From: Syntrophaceae bacterium
GTDB taxonomy: Bacteria; Desulfobacterota; Syntrophia; Syntrophales; Smithellaceae
NCBI GenBank assembly: GCA_016927935.1
Contig: JAFGLS010000201.1
Coordinates: 16,255-80,254 of the forward strand
Length of the DNA stretch: 64,000 nucleotides
Direction of reading: 5' to 3'
A program made the translations under genes and the position numbers. The notes beneath the pieces are model-generated. The model had not been told where the DNA came from, made no database searches, and was given only the letters and a program-made list of their open reading frames with translations. Shown piece after piece: positions 42,338-50,005 of this stretch. Numbering within the stretch: position 1 is the stretch's first letter; each line of letters begins with the position of its first letter.

Positions 42338-43579
42338 TTATTTGCTAAATATCAGGTAAGCGTATGTGCCGCCGAATGAAATGCCGGCAAGAACCGCTTT
42401 TTTAATCTCCAGTACTTTTTTTTCTCCTATAATAAACGGAAGCGGTTGCGCGGGTTTTGTAAGTCCAACCACTGGCGGCAAAACATTTTTCTCCATAGAC
42501 AGAGCCAGAGCACAGGCCCTGATGCCACCACCGGAAAAGCTCTCTCCTGTTGCTCCTTTCAGCGATGTAATTAGCGGCTTTGTCTCCGCCAAAGCAAATA
42601 TTTCGGCGTAAGTCTGAGCTTCTACGGCATCAAGAATTTTATCGCCGTTGGCCGCCGCAAAAATAGCCTGAATCTCATTTATTGCGCTATCCGTGTTTTT
42701 CAGCGCGCGTCCAAAAGTCAGTTTTATGCCGTCTGTGTTTTGCGGCCATTCGTTCGGTTTGATTGGTGACGAGCCCATGCCCGCCCCTTGAATTTCACAA
42801 TAGGGCTTGCGTCCTCTGTCTATCGCCGATTGCAAACTCTCCAGACAAATAATTCCGCAGCCCTCTCCCGCTATCATTCCGTTCCGTTCTTCATCAAAGG
42901 GACGGCACGCTTCCTTCCCGCGGTTTTGAGGAGAAAGACTGTGAAATTTTGTCAGCGACTCATAGAAAAATTTGGATAGGATATCCACGCCACCGGCGAA
43001 AATAAAATCGGCAGTGCCGCGCCTGATTTCCGCCATGGCATAGGCAATAGCGTTTTCGGCGGAAACAGCGAAATGCGTTATAGTTGTGTTGATGCCGCGA
43101 AATCCCAACTCAATGGAAGTATGACTGGCGGCGGCATTCATAACTGTATTGGGCACTAATAGCGGATTAACTGAAGCGGGTCCCTGAGTAAACAGTGTTG
43201 TCAGAAACTGGACGGTTATATCCGTCGCGCCAAAAGCGGTGCCCAGGATAATGCCGACACGGTCGCGGTTTTCTTCTGTGATTTTGATTCCCGCGTCTTC
43301 CAAAGCCAGACGCGCGGACGCCGCGGCCATCAGGGATATTTTATCCATCCTTCGCATGTTTTTCACGGAAATAAAATCACGCGGGTTGAAATTGGTAACT
43401 TCCGCGCCCAGATGAGATGAAAATGTGCTTGTGTCAAATGATTTAATTTCTGCAATGGCTGTTTCGCCGGAAAAAAGACGCTCGCCAAATTCTTCTTTGC
43501 CGATTCCCAGAGGAGTCACCGTGCCGATACCGGTTACAACCACATGCTGGGTGTTTTCCATTTGCTTATTTCTATTCAT
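42338..43579 (-). CDS. Chain-length-factor-like ketosynthase homologue without catalytic triad
   Basis: A 413-residue full-length KAS II-like fold in which all three catalytic positions are changed. The Cys region reads THFAVSAENAI, with Ala where Cys should be. The HGTGT region reads AAANGDKILDAVEAQ, and the GH-GAAG region reads KGATGESFSGGG. This is the pattern of a non-catalytic partner subunit (chain-length factor), as in the aryl polyene KS-CLF heterodimer. It follows the intact ketosynthase gene with a 5-8 bp overlap, so the proteins are made together. ATG 43579 (AAGGGGTG upstream) is the best start; the track GTG at 43588 is less likely. Confidence 0.88.
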   Translation of the reverse strand: MNRNKQMENTQHVVVTGIGTVTPLGIGKEEFGERLFSGETAIAEIKSFDTSTFSSHLGAEVTNFNPRDFISVKNMRRMDKISLMAAASARLALEDAGIKITEENRDRVGIILGTAFGATDITVQFLTTLFTQGPASVNPLLVPNTVMNAAASHTSIELGFRGINTTITHFAVSAENAIAYAMAEIRRGTADFIFAGGVDILSKFFYESLTKFHSLSPQNRGKEACRPFDEERNGMIAGEGCGIICLESLQSAIDRGRKPYCEIQGAGMGSSPIKPNEWPQNTDGIKLTFGRALKNTDSAINEIQAIFAAANGDKILDAVEAQTYAEIFALAETKPLITSLKGATGESFSGGGIRACALALSMEKNVLPPVVGLTKPAQPLPFIIGEKKVLEIKKAVLAGISFGGTYAYLIFSK

Positions 43580-44816
43580 GGTCAACACCCCTTGCGGAAT
43601 ATCTGCCGAAAATTAACGTGGTGTTGTTTCCCCCAAAGGCGAAGGAGTTGGAAAGAACGGCCCGTAAATTGGCTTTTCTGAAACCGGAAGTGACATAATC
43701 CAAATCACATAGCGGATCACTGTCCTGATAATTGATTGTCGGAGGGATAAAGTTGTTATGCAAGGCCAGCACGGAAACAATGCCTTCGAGTGCGCCTGCA
43801 GCTCCCAATGTGTGAGCATGCATGGACTTGGTAGAACTTACCGGAATAGAATAAGCGCGTCTGCCGAATACCTCCTTGATGGCTTTGGTTTCCATCGCAT
43901 CGTTGACCGGTGTGGCCGTACCGTGGGCATTGATATAATCAATGTCATCAACAGAAAGGCCACTGTCCTTCAATGCCGCTTGCATGGAGCGTATAGCTCC
44001 GGAAGCCTGTTCATCGGGAGCGGTCATGTGGAAAGAATCGCAGGTAATGCCGTAACCCAAAACCTCGCCGTAAATTTGCGCTCCTCTGTCAATGGCGGAT
44101 TCAAGCTCTTCGAGAACCATTACTGCCGAGGCTTCGCCCAGCGAAAGTCCGGCGCGGTTTTTGTCAAATGGCCGGCAGGTGGCGGTATCAACCGACTTCA
44201 GCGCGTTAAAGGCGGCATAGGTCAGTTGACACATGGGCTCCACGCCCCCCGCCAAAATGATAGAGGCGTGGCCGCTCATAATTAAGTCACGGGCATAACC
44301 GATGGCGGTTGCACCTCCGGAGCAGGCTGTCATAAAGGTTGTCTTTGGCCCCGTAAAACCGAAAGAGGAGGCAATACGGTCAACGGAAGAAGCACAAAAC
44401 AAAGAGGAAAATGTGGAAAACTTTGCTTTCCTGCCATCATTTTTCAAGAAATCAGCGTAGAACTTTTCCGCTTCTAAAAGACCACCAGCGCCGCCACCGA
44501 CGACTACGCCGATTTGTTCTTTCAGTTCTTCCGGCGACGGACAAATCCCGGCATCCCGCAGGGCTTCCAACGTTGCGGCAAAAAAAAGCTTGTCCGCCCG
44601 CGACATCCTTTTAATAGAAAAATCTCCGGGGATGTAATCATGAGCAATAAAATTTCTTATCTGACCGCCTGTGTCAGAGCGGAATCCTGATGTATCAAAA
44701 AGATCAATCTCCCGTATGCCGCAGACGCCTTCCTTTAGAGCCCGCATAAAATCCGGGACTTTATTGGAAATAGCATTTAAAGTCCCCATTCCGGTAATAA
44801 CAACACGTTTTTTCAA
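43572..44816 (-). CDS. Beta-ketoacyl synthase (KAS II-like), catalytically intact, partner of the chain-length factor
   Basis: A 414-residue condensing enzyme with complete triad: MTACSGGATAIG (Cys), NAHGTATPVND (His) and MHAHTLGAAGALEG (His). It starts with KKRVVITGMGTL at a TTG codon (44816), with AGGGAT eight bases upstream. Coupled to the downstream non-catalytic homologue, it forms a KS-CLF pair as in aryl polyene biosynthesis, where such a heterodimer elongates an aryl-primed chain. It is the first gene on the minus strand of the large locus; its upstream region is shared with the divergent HD-GYP gene. Confidence 0.93.
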   Translation of the reverse strand: MKKRVVITGMGTLNAISNKVPDFMRALKEGVCGIREIDLFDTSGFRSDTGGQIRNFIAHDYIPGDFSIKRMSRADKLFFAATLEALRDAGICPSPEELKEQIGVVVGGGAGGLLEAEKFYADFLKNDGRKAKFSTFSSLFCASSVDRIASSFGFTGPKTTFMTACSGGATAIGYARDLIMSGHASIILAGGVEPMCQLTYAAFNALKSVDTATCRPFDKNRAGLSLGEASAVMVLEELESAIDRGAQIYGEVLGYGITCDSFHMTAPDEQASGAIRSMQAALKDSGLSVDDIDYINAHGTATPVNDAMETKAIKEVFGRRAYSIPVSSTKSMHAHTLGAAGALEGIVSVLALHNNFIPPTINYQDSDPLCDLDYVTSGFRKANLRAVLSNSFAFGGNNTTLIFGRYSARGVDHE

Positions 44817-44830
44817 GTCAAATCCCTGTG

Positions 44831-44893
44831 TTAAAGCTTTAAAGAATATTTTTTGACCAGCTGAAACTTAAATTGACGTCACTTAAAAGTCAA
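44831..44893. promoter_or_regulatory. Palindromes in the divergent KS/HD-GYP control region
   Basis: A perfect 12-bp palindrome TTAAAGCTTTAA (44831-44842) lies 15 bp before the ketosynthase start codon, and TTGAC-N11-GTCAA occupies 44873-44893. Both are possible protein-binding sites controlling the ketosynthase pair. I could not find a clear minus-strand -35/-10 pair. Confidence 0.35.
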
Positions 44894-44941
44894 ATAAATA
44901 TTGGCCATACCGCGTAAATTTCTATCACTTTTTTTCTTCTC

Positions 44942-44969
44942 TTGACATAATAAAAAAATAAGTTAATCT
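44942..44969 (+). promoter_or_regulatory. Sigma-70-type promoter of the HD-GYP gene
   Basis: TTGACA at 44942-44947, a 16-bp A-rich spacer and TAATCT at 44964-44969. The ribosome-binding site AAGGAG and the ATG at 45002 follow at normal distances. Confidence 0.6.
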
Positions 44970-45001
44970 TACGGCAATTTCCTTTCCAAGGAGTCTGCTC
45001 T

Positions 45002-46012
45002 ATGAAGGATCAATCTCTTCAGATATTAATGGTTAATGATTTACAGGATGACGTATTTCCTTTAATCCATCAAATTACAAAAGGTGGATACAGTCTGATA
45101 CATGATCGAGTTAACGACTTTAACTCGATGAAAAAAGCCCTTCAAAAAAAGCAGTGGGATATAGTAATTTGCAATCACAAAATGGATAAATTCAATGTCT
45201 CGTCCGCCATAGACTTACTAAAGGAGTCTAAAGCCGATATCCCTCTTATAATTGTATCCGGCACTGCCGATGAAGAAGCAGCTGAAGAATTTATGCGTTT
45301 GGGTGCCAGGGATTATATTACGAAGAACAACTTGTCGCGTCTTTGTCCCGTAATTGAAAGAGAATTAGACGCCGCAGAAATTAGAGAAAAGTGCAAATGG
45401 ATGGAAAAAGAACTCGAACAGACAATTGATAATTTCCAGTATGTTTTTAGTATTACCATGCAACTTATTGTCTCAGCCATTGAAGCCAGGGAGCCATATA
45501 AAAAAGGCCATCAACTCCGCTCCGCGAATCTGGCCTGCGCTATAGCGGAGGAAATTGGACTAAATCAGGAGATAATACAGGGGTTACGCGTGGTGAGTTC
45601 TATTTATGATATTGGAAATTTGACCATCCCTGCGGAGATATTGGCCAAACCCTCCAAATTGACCGACATCGAATATTCCCTTGTTAAAGAACACCCGCAG
45701 AGTGGATATGAAATATTGAAGAATGTGGAAACTTCCTGGCCTTTGGCGCAAATTGTACAACAGCATCATGAACGAATGGATGGTTCCGGCTATCCCCAAA
45801 ACCTGAAGGGAGATGATATTCTAATGGAAGCCCGTATTCTGGCCGTTTCCGACGTGGTGGAATCAATGGCTTCTGCTCGTCCACACCGCTTGGCTTTAGG
45901 AATTGATACCGCTCTTGAAGAAATAAAGAAAAAGAGGGGAATTCTTTATGACAGTGCCGTAGCAGATGCCTGCCTGAATTTATTTTATGAAAAAGGATAT
46001 CAGTTTTCTTGA
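45002..46012 (+). CDS. Degenerate receiver plus degenerate HD-GYP domain protein
   Basis: A 336-residue two-domain signalling protein. Residues 1-125 are a receiver domain, but the phospho-acceptor Asp is replaced by Asn58 (VICNHKMD); the switch Ser and Lys (IIVSGT, YITKNN) remain. Residues about 150-336 are an HD-GYP domain with KGHQLRSANLA, HHERMDGSGYP and VSDVVESMASARPHR. The diagnostic HD dyad reads YD (SSIYDIGNLTIP), so a metal ligand is lost. It is therefore unlikely to be phosphorylated or to hydrolyse c-di-GMP, and may be a binding or scaffold protein. Two PilZ proteins are encoded in the window. Confidence 0.88.
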   Translation: MKDQSLQILMVNDLQDDVFPLIHQITKGGYSLIHDRVNDFNSMKKALQKKQWDIVICNHKMDKFNVSSAIDLLKESKADIPLIIVSGTADEEAAEEFMRLGARDYITKNNLSRLCPVIERELDAAEIREKCKWMEKELEQTIDNFQYVFSITMQLIVSAIEAREPYKKGHQLRSANLACAIAEEIGLNQEIIQGLRVVSSIYDIGNLTIPAEILAKPSKLTDIEYSLVKEHPQSGYEILKNVETSWPLAQIVQQHHERMDGSGYPQNLKGDDILMEARILAVSDVVESMASARPHRLALGIDTALEEIKKKRGILYDSAVADACLNLFYEKGYQFS

Positions 46013-46268
46013 AAAGTTAACGTCAGTTTTCTGGAAATTTGTTTTTAAAAATTTAAAATATTGCAAGGGCATCTAACTAAAAAGTAAGAAAAGTTGATTT
46101 CACTTTTAGAGATAAGGTGGTCATCTTCAACAAAAATCCAGGATTCCCCTCAAATATAAACTCTTCAAAAAATACTTGTTTTTTAAGTAACCTATTGAGA
46201 TAATAGCACAAGAAATATTATTCAGAATTTACGGTAAAAGCTTCTTGCGTAGAAGAAGGTGAATTTTT

Positions 46269-46754
46269 ATGAAGGAAAGTATTATATCAAAACGGCTGAA
46301 GATTACTGAACCGGATAAGACTGAACTGGCGATGAGAGCCGCAAGGAAAGCGGAACGGCTCGACGAAGAGAATGAGATCGTCATAACTATCCTCTCCGAA
46401 ATAAAAGGCTTTCCTAAAGAAAAAATTCACTATCAATACAGCGAAGACATTTCCATGATCGGTACAAGAATTCAGGGCAATGTTCTTCTGCCAATTGATA
46501 CACTTCTTAAGATAGATCTAATAATAAAAAATCTGAAAGAAACTGTAACTGTTTTCGGAAAAGTAAGACGCAACAAAGTCCTCATTGAGGGGGAATCTTA
46601 TGAGGCAGGTGTGGAATTTGTTGATACACCAATTGAATCAATCAAGAAACTTGAGGAATATATTTTGTCAATGAATCAGTATAAAAACCTTAATCCGGTT
46701 GGAGTACCTTATTGGATTTTTGCAAAATTCAATAAACCTAAGCCTCCTAAATAG
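46269..46754 (+). CDS. PilZ-domain c-di-GMP receptor protein (paralogue 2)
   Basis: A 161-residue PilZ protein with RxxxR in ARKAERLDEEN and DxSxxG in EDISMIGTRI, so the c-di-GMP-binding motifs are intact. SYEAGVEF is shared exactly with the paralogue at 29796, and the overall identity by eye is substantial. It adds a longer C-terminal tail ending NKPKPPK. AGAAGAAGG before ATG 46269 is the ribosome-binding site. It follows the HD-GYP gene by 256 bp of AT-rich DNA without visible features. Confidence 0.87.
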   Translation: MKESIISKRLKITEPDKTELAMRAARKAERLDEENEIVITILSEIKGFPKEKIHYQYSEDISMIGTRIQGNVLLPIDTLLKIDLIIKNLKETVTVFGKVRRNKVLIEGESYEAGVEFVDTPIESIKKLEEYILSMNQYKNLNPVGVPYWIFAKFNKPKPPK

Positions 46755-47162
46755 ACAATAGAATTTTTCTTATATCAGTTAATAATCTTTGCCGCCTTTT
46801 CATTAGATTCTTTCATAAGCAAAGCTATTCCCATCAATATTTTTTTCTTAATCACGAATTCTTATATGGAAGGGCCAATTTTTTATATTTTTTTCAATCG
46901 TTTTAACACTTCATTAAAATAAATTTTCAAAATATGTGATTTAGCACCCCAAACCACAAAATTTTTTTTCATAAATATTCTTTTATTTCATTAACTTAAA
47001 ATATTTTTACCATTTTCTGTAACTATGGCACGATAATTTCAACATATAAATGCAACAGAAACATCACGGGCTTAACGCCCTCAGCTTTGCTGGATAATTC
47101 GACCTACAAGTTTCAGTGCACGATGTTTCTAAAACTTGGGTCTCATTAGGAGGTAACAGATC
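46755..47162. repeat. AT-rich gap with a family B repeat at its end
   Basis: The first 300 bp hold nothing I can name apart from a weak sigma-54-like TGGCACGATAATTTCA at 47026-47041, whose -12 GC is missing. From about 47068 to 47153 a family B repeat occurs (GGGCTTAACGCCC, TTCGACCTACAAGTTTCAGTGCAC, then AAACTTGGGTCTCAT). It abuts the AGGAGG ribosome-binding site of the next gene. Confidence 0.5.
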
Positions 47163-47438
47163 ATGAAAAAGACATTAAGAACAATGGCAGTGGCGGCGGC
47201 AATTATTCTTTTGACGGTAACATTCGGTTTTGCCGAATACGCGGCAACGGGAGCGGCTAATTTCCCGTATTTTCAGTTGGGCTGTCTGATTGTCGGTGGA
47301 TTGATTTTGATAACTCTGAAAAAGAAATACGAAAAGATATATGTAGCAGAAATAGTTGGTGCCTTCGCTCTTTACACAATCCTGATGGCTTTATTCACCA
47401 ATCCTGTTATTGAAGCAGTTAAAAATATGGTTATGTAG
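47163..47438 (+). CDS. Small membrane protein of unknown function
   Basis: A 91-residue protein with an N-terminal hydrophobic segment that could be a cleaved signal (TMAVAAAIILLTVTFGFA, then EYAATG) and two further transmembrane helices (LGCLIVGGLILITL and VGAFALYTILMALF). AGGAGG lies before ATG 47163, and a strong terminator follows, so it is a well-formed monocistronic unit. I do not recognise the family. Its leader contains a dispersed repeat. Confidence 0.7.
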   Translation: MKKTLRTMAVAAAIILLTVTFGFAEYAATGAANFPYFQLGCLIVGGLILITLKKKYEKIYVAEIVGAFALYTILMALFTNPVIEAVKNMVM

Positions 47439-47522
47439 TGAAAAGTAAAAAAGATTGGGGAATTGAAAAAATAGTTTAAGTAACCGCTGCCAAAAAATTC
47501 ATGATCTGTTTTATAGCGGTCG

Positions 47523-47562
47523 CCCCCTTTGAGGTGAAGATCTCAAGGGGGGTTTTAATTTT
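47523..47562 (+). terminator. Rho-independent terminator after the small membrane protein gene
   Basis: CCCCCTTTGAG pairs with CTCAAGGGGGG (one bulged T), loop GTGAAGAT, followed by TTTTAATTTTT. This is the clearest intrinsic terminator in the window. Confidence 0.8.
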
Positions 47563-47641
47563 TCCCTTTTTTTTGTTATTCCTCACGGGAAAGCAGGTCA
47601 TTTTAATTTTTTGTCGAAAAAAAGTTTGTGTCCAATAAATA

Positions 47642-47672
47642 AATTGTCTAAAATCAGCAGATAAAGACAATT
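47642..47672 (+). promoter_or_regulatory. Dyad upstream of the exonuclease gene
   Basis: AATTGTCT and AGACAATT form a perfect 8-bp inverted repeat with a 15-bp centre, ending 17 bp before the ATG. A TTGTGT-N17-TAAAAT promoter-like pair overlaps it, so it could be an operator; the alternative is a leader hairpin. Confidence 0.35.
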
Positions 47673-47689
47673 GGTACATTTATTTTATT

Positions 47690-48184
47690 ATGAATTTTCT
47701 CGCGTTGGATTTTGAAACAGCAAACTATTACCAGGACAGTGCCTGTGCGCTGGGTCTGGTACGTGTTGAAAATAATAAAATTATTGAAAAAACATCATTT
47801 CTTATCCAACCTCCCTATAAATATTTTGCGTTTACCTACCTTCATGGCATCACTTGGGAAGATGTTGAGGACAAACCGACTTTTGAGCAACACTGGAAAT
47901 TTATAAAGCCGTTTTTTGAAAACATTGATTTCGCTGTAGCTCATAATGCGGTTTTCGACAAGAATGTACTCCATGCCTGTTGTGAAAGAAACAGAATTAC
48001 GAAGCCGGAAGTTGATTTTCAGTGTACAATGAAACTTTCCCGCAAGGTTTTTGGCTTTTACCCCACAAACCTTCCCGCCGTCTGTAGAAATTTTAACATT
48101 GATTTATGGCACCATAAAGCCCTTTCCGATACTCTGGCTTGCGCAAAAATAATGATCGAAATTTTAAAGAAAACAAGGCCTTAA
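47690..48184 (+). CDS. DnaQ-like DEDDh 3'-5' exonuclease
   Basis: A 164-residue single-domain exonuclease. Motif I is LALDFETAN (Asp, Glu), motif II AVAHNAVFDKNVL (Asp) and motif III HKALSDTLACAKI (His, Asp), giving all DEDDh residues. Such stand-alone proteins trim DNA or RNA 3' ends in repair or RNA turnover. There is no polymerase or ligase domain. It is a single gene directly upstream of the ketosynthase/ole operon promoter and not evidently related to it. Confidence 0.87.
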   Translation: MNFLALDFETANYYQDSACALGLVRVENNKIIEKTSFLIQPPYKYFAFTYLHGITWEDVEDKPTFEQHWKFIKPFFENIDFAVAHNAVFDKNVLHACCERNRITKPEVDFQCTMKLSRKVFGFYPTNLPAVCRNFNIDLWHHKALSDTLACAKIMIEILKKTRP

Positions 48185-48192
48185 AAGAAAAG

Positions 48193-48228
48193 TGAGCCTT
48201 TACTCAATCTAAAGTGAGCTTTTCCTCA
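48193..48228 (+). promoter_or_regulatory. Tandem dyad boxes upstream of the KS/ole operon promoter
   Basis: Two direct repeats of 22 bp, AAAGTGAGCCTTTACTCA and AAAGTGAGCTTTTCCTCA, each contain the dyad TGAG-N6-CTCA (48193-48206 and 48215-48228). Centre-to-centre spacing is 22 bp, two helical turns, and the second box ends 9 bp before the -35 element. This geometry suits an activator dimer binding side by side; the half-site and N6 spacing recall CRP/FNR-type sites. Confidence 0.65.
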
Positions 48229-48237
48229 ACTTTTCTA

Positions 48238-48266
48238 TTGACATCAACAGCGAACCTTGTTATAAA
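48238..48266 (+). promoter_or_regulatory. Sigma-70-type promoter of the KS/ole operon
   Basis: TTGACA at 48238-48243, a 17-bp spacer and TATAAA at 48261-48266 are near consensus. Transcription should start near 48273, giving a leader of about 210 nt before the first gene. Confidence 0.75.
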
Positions 48267-48314
48267 AAAGCCAAGCTCTAATTTTTCATGTAGATGCAGG
48301 ATGGGTAAAAGAAT

Positions 48315-48357
48315 CGAGATTGTTTTTCTTTCCAGTTGAAAGAAAAAACAAATCTCG
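48315..48357 (+). promoter_or_regulatory. Long hairpin in the leader of the KS/ole operon
   Basis: CGAGATTGTTTTTCTTTC pairs with GAAAGAAAAAACAAATCTCG around a CAGTT loop with two single-base bulges, an 18-bp stem. Only GTAGTTTT follows, so it is a weak terminator; attenuation, mRNA stabilisation or a protein site are all possible. The rest of 48358-48485 shows nothing else. Confidence 0.55.
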
Positions 48358-48485
48358 TCGTTGTAGTTTTAAGTAACCAAACTATTCAATTTTCATTATA
48401 TTTTGATTTTGACACCGAAATTACTATGGTATTTTTCGGCATCAGGTAGTTATTTTTTAAAATATTGATAATAAACGGAAATCTG

Positions 48486-49727
48486 ATGAATAATAATCAT
48501 AATATAAGAGTTGTTATAACCGGTGCGGGACTAACCGCTCCTAATGCCAATAATATTAAGGACTTTCGTGACGCATTACTGACCCAGAAATCCGGGATAA
48601 CGGAAATGGAAGTTCGTTATATGGGCACAGTTGCAGCGGGTAACTGTAACTTTGATGAATATCTCTACCAAAAGAAAAAAATGCGCAGACGAGGAACAAG
48701 GGCAGGATCAATTTCAATTTATTGCGCTAATGAAGCATTAAAAGACAGCGGATTATCCTTAGATTCATTGATAAAAGACAGAACCGGAATATTTCTTGGA
48801 ATTACCGAGCACGGTAATGTGGAAACAGAAAATGAAATTTATGAACTCCATAAAAACAACCTTGATGCCAGCTTATGGTCTCATCATCATAATCCAAGAA
48901 CTGTGGCCAACACACCCGCCGGGGAAGTCAGTCTGAATATGGGGATCACAGGCCCAGCCTACACCATAGGCGCCGCCTGTGCCGCCGGAAATATTGGAAT
49001 CATTCATGGTATGCAAATGCTGCAGCTTAATGAAGTGGATCTGGCTTTGGCCGGGGGCATTTCCGAAAGCACAGGCACTTTTGGAATTTTTGCCGGATTT
49101 AAAAGCCAGGGGGCTCTGGGTTTTCATGAAGATCCAACTAAAGCAAGCCGACCGTTGGATGTAGATCGCAACGGTATTGTTGTTTCCGAGGGAGGAGCCA
49201 TTTTTGTTCTGGAAAGAATGGAGGACGCTCTAAAACGTAAGGCAAAAATTTACGGTGAAATAGCCGGTTATCATGTCAATTCCGATGCCGTTGATTTTGT
49301 CCTTCCCGATACGCAAAGGCAGATTGAGTGCATGAAGGCTGCATTATCCAAGGCAAAAATTACGGCCAATGATATTGATATAGTTAATCTTCATGCCACC
49401 GGAACAGTTTCCGGGGATGTTAATGAATGTGACGCGGTCAACGTTGTTTTTGGACAATCCGAAAACACATATATCAACTGTACAAAGGGATTTATCGGCC
49501 ATGCAATGGGTGCCGCGGGAGCATTGGAACTTGCGGGTAATTTGTCCAGTTTTACAGATAATAAAATTCATTCCTGCAAATATATCGAAAATGTTGATCC
49601 AAAGTGTCAAATGAAAAATTTGGTAAATGGTGAACCGGTTAATAAGGAAATTAATTATATTTTAAGTAATTCATTTGGAATGCTGGGTATTAACTCAGTT
49701 TTAATAGTAAAAAAATACAGGGAGTAA
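48486..49727 (+). CDS. Beta-ketoacyl synthase (KAS II-like), first gene of the ole-type operon
   Basis: A 413-residue condensing enzyme with full triad: GAACAAGNIGI (Cys), LHATGTVSGD (His) and FIGHAMGAAGALEL (His). It differs clearly from the other two intact ketosynthases in the window. I start it at ATG 48486 (NNNHNIRVVITGAG); the track start is a TTG seven codons upstream. An acyl carrier protein gene follows by 23 bp and then a desaturase, so it probably builds a specialised acyl chain on that ACP. Its substrate length is unknown. Confidence 0.92.
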   Translation: MNNNHNIRVVITGAGLTAPNANNIKDFRDALLTQKSGITEMEVRYMGTVAAGNCNFDEYLYQKKKMRRRGTRAGSISIYCANEALKDSGLSLDSLIKDRTGIFLGITEHGNVETENEIYELHKNNLDASLWSHHHNPRTVANTPAGEVSLNMGITGPAYTIGAACAAGNIGIIHGMQMLQLNEVDLALAGGISESTGTFGIFAGFKSQGALGFHEDPTKASRPLDVDRNGIVVSEGGAIFVLERMEDALKRKAKIYGEIAGYHVNSDAVDFVLPDTQRQIECMKAALSKAKITANDIDIVNLHATGTVSGDVNECDAVNVVFGQSENTYINCTKGFIGHAMGAAGALELAGNLSSFTDNKIHSCKYIENVDPKCQMKNLVNGEPVNKEINYILSNSFGMLGINSVLIVKKYRE

Positions 49728-49750
49728 AATCCTTACTAGGAGGTAGTGTT

Positions 49751-50005
49751 ATGGATTATCAAACAATAAGAAAAAAAATTGTTGATATAATCGCGGAGAT
49801 CGCGATTGACGAGGACCTTTCTAATCTTGATGACAATATAAGATTAAGAGAACAGCTTGATCTGGATTCTATGGATTTTCTGGATGTGGTTATGGAGCTG
49901 AAGAAGAGATATAAAATTGAGGTTCCTACGGAGGATTACATTAAACTGGCAACAATTAAAAGTTGTATTGAATATCTCGGCCCCAAGCTTGCTGTAAGTA
50001 CATAA
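49751..50005 (+). CDS. Acyl carrier protein (ole-type operon)
   Basis: An 84-residue ACP with the phosphopantetheine Ser in QLDLDSMDFLDVV and acidic helices typical of the fold. TAGGAGGTAGTGTT before ATG 49751 is a strong ribosome-binding site. The stop overlaps the next start by one base (TAATG), coupling it to the FAD oxidoreductase. Classical OleA uses acyl-CoA, so a dedicated ACP in the same operon suggests chains are delivered on ACP. Confidence 0.94.
   Translation: MDYQTIRKKIVDIIAEIAIDEDLSNLDDNIRLREQLDLDSMDFLDVVMELKKRYKIEVPTEDYIKLATIKSCIEYLGPKLAVST

Noticed and set aside
47026-47041. Second sigma-54-like promoter TGGCACGATAATTTCA
   Set aside because: The -12 element lacks the essential GC (TTTCA), so the match is too weak to call with confidence.
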